A program made the position numbers and the translations under genes. Of a stretch of 49,150 bases of DNA, positions 26,501-34,138 are shown piece by piece (the stretch's first letter is position 1; every line of letters starts with the position of its first letter). Origin of the DNA: an uncultured Roseburia sp. (GTDB lineage Bacteria; Bacillota; Clostridia; Lachnospirales; Lachnospiraceae); contig CAJTYI010000010.1 of NCBI GenBank assembly GCA_910584215.1, forward strand, positions 1 to 49,150, written 5' to 3'. The notes under the pieces were generated by a model. That model worked only from the letters and a program-made list of their open reading frames with translations, was not told the DNA's origin and did no database searches.

Positions 26501-29057
26501 CAGCAGGGCTTATATGAATGCGATCGTCATCCGCAAACTGGAGCCGATCTATGGCCCAGCCGGTTCGACAGCGGCAGAGCTTACGGCACGCACGGGCGAT
26601 GACAGCCAGAACTGGTTTGTGTTCCATGATACAAATCTGGAGGAAAATAAGGTTTACCACTATAAGATGACAGCGATCGTTGACGGAAAAAACTCGTTTA
26701 TGTCGAGAGCGGCTTCTGTCCGCACTTCCGTATCCATTCAATCGATACCCGACTGGGACCCGATTGAACTGGTTCAGAACACGCCTCTGCCGGCAGGTTC
26801 AAGCACGGTGCTTGGCCTTTTGCCCAAGGAGATGGATGTTGTCAACGCCAGCGGCGAGACCGTAAAGACGCCGGTGACGTGGAGCAATTATGCAGGCATT
26901 AATATCAGGGTACCGGGAGATTACAAGGCGACTGCCGCCATTTTGTCCTATATCACACCGATGGAGGCAGACGTAAAGGTGTTGCCAAACACGGTAGTAG
27001 GACTGAAAGAAGAATTGAAGATTCGTGTCGTAATCAATACCAGTGTTGCAAGTTATCTGCCGTCAACGGTGGAACTGCAATATTTGAACGGGACAACAGG
27101 CTCCGTGCCGGTTGTCTGGAATGAGGATGAGATCAAAGCGATCAACAACGCACAGCACACGACGGAGCCGGTTACGATTCACGGTACCTGTGCAAAGGCC
27201 GATTACGGCAGCAAGGATTTTATTGTTACGGCGGAAATCACCGTAGAAGATGACTATATCATTGCCATGGAGAATCTTTTCCCGGAAGTTGCCCTTGGCA
27301 CACCCGCCGGGAAGATCGAGGAGGCGCTGCCTACTCAGGCGGAAGTAACATATAAAAAAGGCGGAAAGAAGAAGGCCGCTATTACATGGTCCGATATCCA
27401 GGTAGATACGTCTGTTTTGGGTTACTATACAGGCACGGCCACATATCAGGCCGAGGGTTATCAGGCGCAGAAAGCGAAGCTTAGTGTGACGTATCCGCTG
27501 GTGAAACGCTTTGATTTTGGGATCGAGGGTTCGCCGCAGGCAGAGGGATGGACTGCTGTTCAAGTCAACGTGAAAAACGGAAATAAGACGATGAAAGAGC
27601 TGGGAATTGCCTATACGAAAGAATTGGGGTACGGATTCCTCGGGGATTCCAATGTCGTGCAGGGAAGACAGGAGAGCTATCAGATGGAAGGCGTGCTTCC
27701 GCAGGGCGTGTACACCGATTTCGTGCTGGGAGACGGACAGACTTTTGCAGTAGATGTGCCGAACGGTACCTATGAGGTTACGGTAGTCGGAGGTTCCTCA
27801 CAGGGAAATAATAACGTAGTATCCGGTATCTTCCAGGATGGTACGAAATTAAGTCTGACCAGTAAACCTTCTGTCTATGAGATGCGTGAGGCGGTTGTCA
27901 AAGTGACGGATGGCCAGATCACGTTTAAATGGACCGGCAGCAGCTGCCGCACCAACGCGATGATTGTCCGTGCGATCGAATTGGATGAGCAGCCAGGAAG
28001 CAGCGAGACGCCGGGAGACAGCCAGGGCAACAGCGAGTCTACAGGAGACAGTCAGCCGGGAGGCAGTGAGTCTACAGGAGACAGCCAGGGCAACAGCGAG
28101 TCTACAGGAGACAGCCAGCCGGGAGGCAGTGAGTCTACAGGAGACAGCCAGCCAGGAGGCAGTGAGTCTACAGGGGACAGCCAGGGAAGCAGTCAGACGC
28201 CAGGAGACAGTCAGCCGGGAAACAGCCAGACGCCAGGAGACAGTCAGCCGGGAAGCAGTCAGACGCCAGGAAACAGTCAGACGCCAGGAGACAGTCAGCC
28301 GGGAAGCAGTCAGGCTCCAGGCAGCAATCTCACAGAAAGCCAAAAGAAGCAGGTGGCGACGCTGACAAAGAAACTCGGAGTTTCAGAGGAAACTGCGATC
28401 AAAATCCAGCAGGTGGGCGAGAAATATAATGTTCCGGAACAAACACTTTTGATCACTGATAAGACGATCACAGGCCAAAAATCGGATACAGATATCAAAG
28501 GCTCGTCTTTTGCAACGCTGCAGGCGCGGGCTACGAAAGCGAAATCGAATCAGATTACGCTCAAATGGGCCAAGGTAAAAGGCGCGGACGGTTATCTGAT
28601 CTATGGAAATAAGTGTGGCAATAAGAATAAGTACAAATTGATTCAGACGATTAAGAAGAGCGGCACCACTACATATACGCAGAAAAAATTGAAGAAAGCA
28701 ACTTTCTATAAATATATTGTGCGTGCTTATAAAGTGGTAGACGGACAAAAAGTGACGATTGCTGCCTCCAAGACGATTCATTTTGTTACGAGCGGCGGCA
28801 AGAATGTCAATGAAAAGTCTGTGAAAGTAAGCAAGACAAAAGTGAGCTTAAAGAAGGGAAAGAGTGTGACGGTTAAGGGTTCTGCGGTAAAAGGTCCAAA
28901 GAAACCGCACAGAAAGATTTCTTACGAGTCAACCAATCCCAAAGTGGCAAAAGTGTCGGCGCAGGGAAAGATTACAGCGGTAGCCAAGGGCAAGTGTACG
29001 ATTTATGTATATGCACAGAGCGGTTTGTTTAAAAAAGTCACAGTTACAGTCAATTAA
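23562..29057 (+). CDS. Secreted multidomain rhamnogalacturonan lyase (PL11 family)
   Basis: 1831 residues with a signal peptide 1-~32 (cleavage near AQA-ADD). Residues ~60-760 form the PL11 catalytic propeller: YLSWRSYDADF, SVGDVDGDGQLE, NIRSGAHYTQF, DFDNDGKAEVAVKT, RGVAADIDP, ADILGDWREEIIARTSD, NVGYNQP. DxDGDG loops are likely Ca2+ sites. An Fn3-like domain begins near 780 (GYKVLRAEDKGDYKEI) and resumes near 1005 (VYHYKMTAIVDGKN), with a CBM-like domain (YDFGSKSGTGFGFVEV) inserted. Three Ig-like domains follow to ~1310, then a second CBM-like domain (FDFGIEGSPQAEGW), a Gly/Ser/Asp/Gln repeat linker (~1478-1590), an Fn3-like domain and a C-terminal Ig-like BIG2 domain. Function: cuts the rhamnogalacturonan-I backbone of pectin outside the cell. 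No LPXTG is visible. GGAGGAAGAAG precedes ATG 23562. Confidence 0.92.
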   Translation: MKRRVLAYLMAAAMVCTSLGQTNAVVGAAQAADDGARVVAEDAGKTEEPTAPFDTAMEGMETYTDRALIGVDLAGDDGAETLVTATDENGNEYTSGVYLSWRSYDADFDANHKLTTKFTVYKNGQILQSDLAVTNLIDPAGSKNDKYKVVGSNDAAIGVTKQPEINPWGDKYLELSLYAPAGQTMPADADGYQATCTYSANDMSVGDVDGDGQLELIVKWYPSNAQDNSSGGYTGETFLDTYDVDYNTGAVRLLSRINMGINIRSGAHYTQFQVWDFDNDGKAEVAVKTSDGTTSYKSEDGTDQTLTKVDHVGAVDNTQLPPDIKKTEAEYDYRNTAGHVIVGKEYFSVFNLDDGTKAAPDVNYEPERGGTGQDMVNNWGDGKTSDSYGNRSERYLSATAYLDGQNPYAVFCRGYYERMTLTAYYLKDTNDDGVGDTIDIFWKFDTDNIEDPTEEKNYRSQGNHGLSVNDVDGDGKDEIIYGAVVVDDNGTGLYSTTLGHGDAMHVSDWVSWNDGLEIMCVHEHDNVPYHVEIHDAATGEMLMGYYTGKDTGRGVAADIDPTAEGGEWWSIASPTYEANDEPEWDSTGGEVYSSHSTMDKLIKLADHNPPANFTLFWDGDLLSELQDHNFNKKDYVPRSLTVLKWDYEKEKTVPLLDSSEIWTNNGTKGNAGLVADILGDWREEIIARTSDAAGKPNNTVRIYMSTIQTDYVVPCLLQNLAYREGVAWQNVGYNQPANLDYLLSEGVVTSQLLGGDVTDNTADVLYTAASDGTYGHEITGYKVLRAEDKGDYKEIATIPVEQMEAFTGTLPTETPEEQGDVVIGYEDGEIVGRYDFGSKSGTGFGFVEVKPDTLYNISTGYGFMTAVTPDPSDGWSRISCAAVGAAGDAAGLISACSDTALGKGEIPFKVDLDAGAYRVEVYAGGPENNGTYRTNRIIVDGKDLGTTCCGADYNISSFKKETVVTLENRGQVSITASNPNSRAYMNAIVIRKLEPIYGPAGSTAAELTARTGDDSQNWFVFHDTNLEENKVYHYKMTAIVDGKNSFMSRAASVRTSVSIQSIPDWDPIELVQNTPLPAGSSTVLGLLPKEMDVVNASGETVKTPVTWSNYAGINIRVPGDYKATAAILSYITPMEADVKVLPNTVVGLKEELKIRVVINTSVASYLPSTVELQYLNGTTGSVPVVWNEDEIKAINNAQHTTEPVTIHGTCAKADYGSKDFIVTAEITVEDDYIIAMENLFPEVALGTPAGKIEEALPTQAEVTYKKGGKKKAAITWSDIQVDTSVLGYYTGTATYQAEGYQAQKAKLSVTYPLVKRFDFGIEGSPQAEGWTAVQVNVKNGNKTMKELGIAYTKELGYGFLGDSNVVQGRQESYQMEGVLPQGVYTDFVLGDGQTFAVDVPNGTYEVTVVGGSSQGNNNVVSGIFQDGTKLSLTSKPSVYEMREAVVKVTDGQITFKWTGSSCRTNAMIVRAIELDEQPGSSETPGDSQGNSESTGDSQPGGSESTGDSQGNSESTGDSQPGGSESTGDSQPGGSESTGDSQGSSQTPGDSQPGNSQTPGDSQPGSSQTPGNSQTPGDSQPGSSQAPGSNLTESQKKQVATLTKKLGVSEETAIKIQQVGEKYNVPEQTLLITDKTITGQKSDTDIKGSSFATLQARATKAKSNQITLKWAKVKGADGYLIYGNKCGNKNKYKLIQTIKKSGTTTYTQKKLKKATFYKYIVRAYKVVDGQKVTIAASKTIHFVTSGGKNVNEKSVKVSKTKVSLKKGKSVTVKGSAVKGPKKPHRKISYESTNPKVAKVSAQGKITAVAKGKCTIYVYAQSGLFKKVTVTVN
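27990..28330 (+). repeat. Tandem 30-33-bp coding repeats (Gly-Asp-Ser-Gln linker)
   Basis: About ten units coding GDSQ(P)GxSEST or GDSQPGxSQTP. Two sub-types are arranged in blocks (SEST first, then SQTP), which shows recent unit duplication. It forms the flexible linker of the lyase and should be length-variable between strains. Confidence 0.85.
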
Positions 29058-29155
29058 TTTGTGCGATTCGTGTGATTAGTCATCACGATTCACAGGCGTA
29101 ATGATGTAAAAGGCAAATTGGTTGTCCAGCGTAATAATTTGACATGAAGAGGGAG

Positions 29156-29195
29156 CACCTTATTTCTGTTACAAAAAGCGGAAATAAGGTGTTTT
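29156..29195 (+). terminator. Terminator after the lyase gene
   Basis: CACCTTATTTC (29156-29166) and GAAATAAGGTG (29181-29191) are perfect complements followed by TTTT. It also immediately precedes the conserved leader of the amylase. Confidence 0.75.
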
Positions 29196-29200
29196 CCTAT

Positions 29201-29300
29201 GTGCCTGTGCGCTGCAAAGCCATACAGGGCTTTACATCAACTTGTCATGCGCGGGAAAGCTAAAGTGCATATAGTTCACATTGCAGAAATGGAGAAAATT
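29201..29300 (+). promoter_or_regulatory. Conserved structured leader, copy A (before alpha-amylase)
   Basis: The first ~52 bases are about 80% identical to 48153-48202 (before glmU), including GCGCTGCAAAGCCATA unchanged. Both end in GCAGAAATGGAGAAA-ATG or nearly so. In this copy AAAGCC pairs with GGCTTT; in the other AAGCCAT pairs with ATGGCTT. The stem is therefore kept while bases differ. An insertion of ~20 bases before the ribosome site distinguishes this copy. No known riboswitch class was recognised. Confidence 0.6.
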
Positions 29301-30767
29301 ATGAAAAACAAAACGATGATGCAGTATTTTGAATGGTATCTGCCGGCCAACGGTCTGCACTGGCGGCGCTGCCAGGCGCAGGCGAAAGCTTTGTGTGAGG
29401 CGGGAATTACGATGGTCTGGCTGCCGCCGGCCTACAAGGGGGCGGCGGGAAATCAGAGCGTGGGCTATGACGTCTATGATATGTACGATTTAGGTGAGTT
29501 TGAGCAAAAAGGCGCCGTTGCCACCAAATATGGCACCAGAGAAGAATATCTGGCGGCTGTCCGCGCGCTTCAGGCGTGCGGGATAGAAGTGCTGGCAGAT
29601 GTGGTGCTCAACCACCGCATGGGGGCGGATGGAACGGAGACGGTCGGCGCAATCTTGCAGCAGAGCAATGACAGAAACAGAGATATTTCCGGAGTACAGC
29701 AGATTGCCGCGTGGACCAAGTTTGATTTTGCGGCGCGGGCGGGAAAATACTCTGATTTTTGCTGGAACAGCAGCCATTTTAGCGGCACGGACTGGGATGA
29801 CGCGGGAAAGAGAGGCGGCATATTCCGCTTCGAGGGGAAGACATGGAACCGCGAAACAGACTCGGAGAACGGCAACTATGATTATCTGATGGGGGCGGAT
29901 TTGGATACGGACAGTCCCGAAGTGATCGCTGAGACGATGCGCTGGGGAGAGTGGTACTTGGATACCGTGGGTGTTGACGGGTTTCGTCTCGATGCTGTCA
30001 AGCATATTGGGTTTGACTTCTATCGCAATTGGATGGAAAAGATGTGCGCATACCGCGGCAGAGAAATGTTTATGGTTGGCGAGTACTGGAGCAGAGAAGT
30101 GGCAAGGCTGACACATTATCTGGATGTGACGCAGCATCGTCTTTCCCTGTTTGATGTTCCGCTTCATTTTCACTTTTATCAGGCGGCGACCTCAAACGGC
30201 AATTACGATATGGCGCGGATGTTTGCGGATACGCTGACCGGTATTGATGCGGGACATGCAGTGACTTTTGTGGATAATCACGATACCCAGCCGGGGCAGG
30301 CGTTGGTATCTTTTATTCCGGCATGGTTTAAACCGCTTGCCTATGCCATCATTTTATTGCGGGATGCCGGGATTCCCTGTGTGTTCTACGGAGATTATTA
30401 TGGCATACCCCACGATAATGTCGCGCCGGTGGCGGGGCTTAAAACGTTGCTCAAAATTCGCCAAAACTATGCCTACGGAGCAGAATCGATGTATTTTGAC
30501 CATGCTTCCGTGGTCGGATTTACCAGGGCTGGGGACGAGGAGCATGAAAATTCCGGCGTTGTGGTGTTGATGACGGACAGTGCCGCCGGAACGAAAAAAA
30601 TGTGCGCAGGCGGCCGGCTCGCGGGCAGGACAATGGTGGAGGTTTTACACGGCGGCAGCAATATCGTGACGCTAGACGGAGCGGGGTCTGGCGAATTTTC
30701 AGTGGCGGGCGGTTCCGTTTCTGTGTGGGTGACAAAAGAAGCCGCGGCGGACCTCTATATCATGTAA
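29301..30767 (+). CDS. Cytoplasmic alpha-amylase, GH13 (AmyA type)
   Basis: 488 residues without signal peptide, hence cytoplasmic. GH13 motifs in order: DVVLNHRMGAD, VDGFRLDAVKHI (nucleophile Asp), MVGEYW (acid/base Glu) and TFVDNHDTQ (transition-state Asp). It starts MMQYFEWYLPANG, typical of the bacterial liquefying/AmyA subfamily (GH13_5). Start ATG 29301 is chosen because GGAGAAAATT precedes it; an in-frame upstream start at 29199 would translate the conserved leader. Probable role: hydrolysis of imported malto-oligosaccharides or stored glycogen, fitting the glgC/glgD pair at 45-47 kb. Confidence 0.92.
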   Translation: MKNKTMMQYFEWYLPANGLHWRRCQAQAKALCEAGITMVWLPPAYKGAAGNQSVGYDVYDMYDLGEFEQKGAVATKYGTREEYLAAVRALQACGIEVLADVVLNHRMGADGTETVGAILQQSNDRNRDISGVQQIAAWTKFDFAARAGKYSDFCWNSSHFSGTDWDDAGKRGGIFRFEGKTWNRETDSENGNYDYLMGADLDTDSPEVIAETMRWGEWYLDTVGVDGFRLDAVKHIGFDFYRNWMEKMCAYRGREMFMVGEYWSREVARLTHYLDVTQHRLSLFDVPLHFHFYQAATSNGNYDMARMFADTLTGIDAGHAVTFVDNHDTQPGQALVSFIPAWFKPLAYAIILLRDAGIPCVFYGDYYGIPHDNVAPVAGLKTLLKIRQNYAYGAESMYFDHASVVGFTRAGDEEHENSGVVVLMTDSAAGTKKMCAGGRLAGRTMVEVLHGGSNIVTLDGAGSGEFSVAGGSVSVWVTKEAAADLYIM

Positions 30768-30839
30768 TAACACTTATTTATGAAAATGGGCGCAAACCAT
30801 AACCTGCATATATGGCATTGATAAGCCGCCGGAATAATC

Positions 30840-30868
30840 TTGACACGGAAAAAAGAAAGTATCATAAT
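30840..30868 (+). promoter_or_regulatory. Promoter of ilvE
   Basis: TTGACA (30840-30845), 17-bp spacer, CATAAT (30863-30868). A perfect -35 and near-consensus -10. Confidence 0.65.
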
Positions 30869-30921
30869 GATTGCATATGAAAAATCAGGATCAAAAGAGA
30901 CGAAAGGAAGGACGTGTTGTG

Positions 30922-31986
30922 ATGGATATCAGATTTGTAAAAAGAGAAGTGTTAAAAGAAAAACCGGATCAAAAGAATCTCGGATTTGGCAAGTATATGA
31001 CAGATTATATGTTCGTGATGGACTGGACGAAGGATGAAGGCTGGAAAGACGCGAGAATCGTTCCGCATGAGCCGATTACATTAGAACCGTCCTGTGTGAC
31101 GCTGCATTATGCCCAGGAGACGTTTGAGGGGTTGAAAGCGTACCGCACTGCTGAGGGTAAGATTCAGTTATTCCGTCCCGAGATGAACGCGAAGCGTATG
31201 ATCACATCCAACGAGAGACTGTGTATGCCCGCTTTTCCGGTAGACATGTTTGTGGAGGCAGTGAGAGCGCTGGTGAAAGTGGAGGAGGCGTGGGTTCCCA
31301 CCGAGCCGGAGACTTCGCTTTATATCCGCCCGTTTATGTTTGCGACAGAGGCGGCGCTCGGCGTCCACATGGCGTCCGCGTACAAGTTTATGGTGATCTG
31401 CTGTCCGGTTGGCGCTTACTACGCGGAGGGCATCAATCCGGTGAAGATTCTCGTTGAGGATGAGCTGGTGCGCGCTGTCAAGGGAGGCACCGGTTTTACC
31501 AAGTGCGGCGGCAATTATGCGGGCTCGATCTTAGGCCAGGTAAAAGCAGAGAAAATGGGATATTCCCAGGTTTTGTGGCTGGATGGCGAGCAGCGCAAAT
31601 ATGTCGAGGAAGTCGGAACCATGAACATTATGTTTAAGATCGCGGGCGAGATCTATACCGCGCCGATCGAGGGTACTGTTCTTGCGGGAGTGACCAGAGA
31701 CTCCATGCTTCATTTGCTGCGGGATTGGGGCTATAAAGTAAATGAGACAAGGCTGTCAATCGATGATTTGATGAAAGCCGGGCATGACGGAACACTCGAG
31801 GAGGTATTTGGCACGGGGACGGCGGCTGTCATCTCCCCGGTCGGCGAGCTGCGCTATAAAGATGATGTAGTCACAGTCAACGATTTTAAGATCGGCGAGC
31901 TGACGCAAAAGCTGTATGACACTCTGACCGGTATACAGTGGGGCAAGATAGAGGACAGATTCGGCTGGACGCAGGAAGTAAAATAA
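30922..31986 (+). CDS. ilvE: Branched-chain amino acid aminotransferase
   Basis: 354 residues, fold-type IV PLP enzyme that interconverts Leu/Ile/Val and their 2-keto acids with glutamate. Seen: LHYAQETFEGLKAYR, RPFMFATEAALGV, GGTGFTKCGGNYAGSILGQ, LWLDGEQRKYVEEVGTMNIMF (PLP Lys in RKYVEEVG) and GTAAVISPVGEL. Start ATG 30922 with GGAAGG upstream. An ATG at 30871 is in frame but falls at the promoter -10. It is monocistronic, with its own promoter and a hairpin after it. Confidence 0.93.
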   Translation: MDIRFVKREVLKEKPDQKNLGFGKYMTDYMFVMDWTKDEGWKDARIVPHEPITLEPSCVTLHYAQETFEGLKAYRTAEGKIQLFRPEMNAKRMITSNERLCMPAFPVDMFVEAVRALVKVEEAWVPTEPETSLYIRPFMFATEAALGVHMASAYKFMVICCPVGAYYAEGINPVKILVEDELVRAVKGGTGFTKCGGNYAGSILGQVKAEKMGYSQVLWLDGEQRKYVEEVGTMNIMFKIAGEIYTAPIEGTVLAGVTRDSMLHLLRDWGYKVNETRLSIDDLMKAGHDGTLEEVFGTGTAAVISPVGELRYKDDVVTVNDFKIGELTQKLYDTLTGIQWGKIEDRFGWTQEVK

Positions 31987-32033
31987 ATATGGTATAGGCC
32001 GCTCAAAAGGGCTGCCGCATTAAGGATTAAACG

Positions 32034-32085
32034 GTACCCTAATAGTAAGACACAAAAAAGAGGCTGTGTGGAACTATTAGGGTAC
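32034..32085 (+). terminator. Long inverted repeat after ilvE (terminator-like)
   Basis: GTACCCTAATAGT (32034-32046) and ACTATTAGGGTAC (32073-32085) are perfect 13-bp complements, with an inner GACACA/TGTGTG pairing. No T run follows (TTATTTAAG), so it may be a terminator or a small palindromic repeat. Confidence 0.55.
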
Positions 32086-32110
32086 TTATTTAAGTTAGAC
32101 AAGTTTAGTG

Positions 32111-32139
32111 TTTACATTTTTTGCATAAAATTGTATAGT
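32111..32139 (+). promoter_or_regulatory. Promoter of glmS
   Basis: TTTACA (32111-32116), 17-bp spacer, TATAGT (32134-32139). This predicts a leader of ~90 nt. I looked for the glmS ribozyme core in it and did not find it. Confidence 0.55.
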
Positions 32140-32234
32140 GGAAACAGTACCTGTAAAATGCAGGAAACCGTGGGGACGGAGACGGTGCAGCATAAGAAAT
32201 GGAAAGCATATTATAATAAAAGCGGGGATCATGT

Positions 32235-34049
32235 ATGTGTGGAATAATAGGTTATACGGGGACGGAGGATGTCAAAGAGGTATTGTTAAATGCCTTGGAA
32301 TTATTGGAATACCGCGGCTATGACAGCGCCGGCATTGCGGTGAAAGAGGATGCGCAGACAAAGATATACAAATGCGCAGGGCGGGTAAAAGATCTGCGTC
32401 TGATTTGCGAATCAGAAAAGTTCCTGTCGGGATGCGGCATCGGGCATACCCGCTGGGCGACGCACGGCGGTGTCACAGGCACGAACGCCCATCCGCACCG
32501 TGTCGGCAATGTGACGCTGGTGCACAACGGTATTATCGAAAATTACAGGGAGCTTGCGGCACACTACGAATTGGAGGAACAGTTAAAGTCTGAGACGGAC
32601 AGCGAAGTGGTGGCAGCCCTGCTCAATCGCTATTATGAGGGGCAGCCGAACGAGACGATCAAAGAGGTCGTAACCAAGTTAAAAGGTACTTATGCGCTGG
32701 TGATTCTGTTTGATGATCAGCCCGGCGTAATCTACTCCGTCCGCAATGTCAGCCCCATCGTGGCGACAATCTGCGACGAAGGTGCCATGCTGGCCTCTGA
32801 TCTCACTGCCCTTTGCCGGTTTACCAACCGCTATTTCGTCGTGCCGGAAAACTATATTTTGAAGCTCGAAAAGACGAAGCTGACACTCACGGATTTTGCC
32901 GGCCGCGAGGTGGAGCCGGAGTTTTTGACCGTTGACTGGGAGCTAAACAGCGCGGGTAAGAACGGATATCCGTTTTATATGGAAAAAGAAATCATGGAGC
33001 AGCCGGATGCTATTACGCGGACGATCGAGAGCAGAATCACTGGCGGACTGCCGGATTTTAGCGCCGAGGGGATACCCGACAGTCTGTTCACGGACTGCGA
33101 GCGCATCACGATCGTTGCCTGCGGAACCGCCATGCACGCAGGTCTCGTGGCACAGGCGCTGGTCAAATCCATACTCCATATGCATATTGAAGTGGAAATG
33201 GCGTCAGAGTTTATGTATTCTGATCCGGTGATTGACAAAAAGACCTTGGTCATCGCCGTATCACAGTCGGGAGAGACGATCGATACGCTCGAGGCGCTAA
33301 AATATGCCAAGCGCCGAGGGGCAAAGTGCCTTTCCATTATCAATGTCAAGGGTTCCTCCATCGCCCGCGAGAGCGATTATGTGCTCTACACGGATGCGGG
33401 GCCGGAGATCGCGGTGGCGAGCACGAAAGCATACACGACGCAGTTGGCGGTATTCTATCTGCTGGTGGCGAAGATGGCGTTTAGCAGAGGTATCTTTGGC
33501 ACGGAGGATACACAGAGCTTTGTTCGCGAATTGCAGCGCACGCCGGATGCGATCAAAAAAGTCCTCGAGAAGCGCAGGGAGATTCATGTGCTGGCGGGGA
33601 GAGTGTTGGACGCCAAAGATTTATTTATGATTGGCAGGGGCTTAGATCACTCTATTTTGCTGGAGGGTTCCCTAAAATTAAAGGAAGTCTCTTACATTCA
33701 CTCGGAAGCGTACGCATCCGGTGAACTAAAGCACGGTCCGATCGCGCTGATCACACAAAATACGCCGGTGGTGGCCGCAGTGACGCAGGAAAAACTGATG
33801 GCTAAGGAGATCTCCAATATCAAAGAAGTGAAGTCGCGCGGTGCGGATGTTGTCGTATTCATCAAAGGCGCCATCGCGGAGAGTCTGCAAGGCGAATATC
33901 CGTCCTTTGTTCTGCCGGATATGAGAGATGAGTACATGGTTATGCCTGCGTCTGTGGCATTGCAGCTTCTGGCTTACTATGTTTCTTCCGATAAAGGTTT
34001 TGATGTGGATAAGCCAAGAAATCTGGCAAAAGTGGTCACTGTCGAGTAA
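32235..34049 (+). CDS. glmS: Glutamine-fructose-6-phosphate aminotransferase (isomerizing)
   Basis: 604 residues, the usual length. Makes glucosamine-6-phosphate from fructose-6-phosphate and glutamine, the first step to UDP-GlcNAc. N-terminal amidotransferase domain: MCGIIGYTG (nucleophile Cys2), LEYRGYDSAGIA, GHTRWATHGG. Two SIS sugar-binding domains (CGTAMHAGLVAQ, SQSGETIDTLEAL, ARESDYVLYTDAGPEIAVASTKAYT, GRGLDHSILLEGSLKLKEVSYIHSEAYASGELKHGPIAL). C-terminus DKPRNLAKVVTVE. Downstream users of its pathway in this window are glmU and murC. Confidence 0.96.
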   Translation: MCGIIGYTGTEDVKEVLLNALELLEYRGYDSAGIAVKEDAQTKIYKCAGRVKDLRLICESEKFLSGCGIGHTRWATHGGVTGTNAHPHRVGNVTLVHNGIIENYRELAAHYELEEQLKSETDSEVVAALLNRYYEGQPNETIKEVVTKLKGTYALVILFDDQPGVIYSVRNVSPIVATICDEGAMLASDLTALCRFTNRYFVVPENYILKLEKTKLTLTDFAGREVEPEFLTVDWELNSAGKNGYPFYMEKEIMEQPDAITRTIESRITGGLPDFSAEGIPDSLFTDCERITIVACGTAMHAGLVAQALVKSILHMHIEVEMASEFMYSDPVIDKKTLVIAVSQSGETIDTLEALKYAKRRGAKCLSIINVKGSSIARESDYVLYTDAGPEIAVASTKAYTTQLAVFYLLVAKMAFSRGIFGTEDTQSFVRELQRTPDAIKKVLEKRREIHVLAGRVLDAKDLFMIGRGLDHSILLEGSLKLKEVSYIHSEAYASGELKHGPIALITQNTPVVAAVTQEKLMAKEISNIKEVKSRGADVVVFIKGAIAESLQGEYPSFVLPDMRDEYMVMPASVALQLLAYYVSSDKGFDVDKPRNLAKVVTVE

Positions 34050-34138
34050 GAGTGGCATAAAGATTGAAATAGTTGTCAAATTTCCGGGCTTTCCCGCATA
34101 TTCTATTAAGAAGAATCATAGGAAAGTCTATTCATAAT

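Noticed and set aside
27849..28343. Long minus-strand frame opposite the lyase linker
   Set aside because: It is an artefact of the repeat (endless SRLTVSWRL-like units) with no start signal or family.
32140..32234. glmS ribozyme in the glmS leader
   Set aside because: The conserved core sequence and the three-pseudoknot layout were not found, and the leader (~90 nt) is too short.
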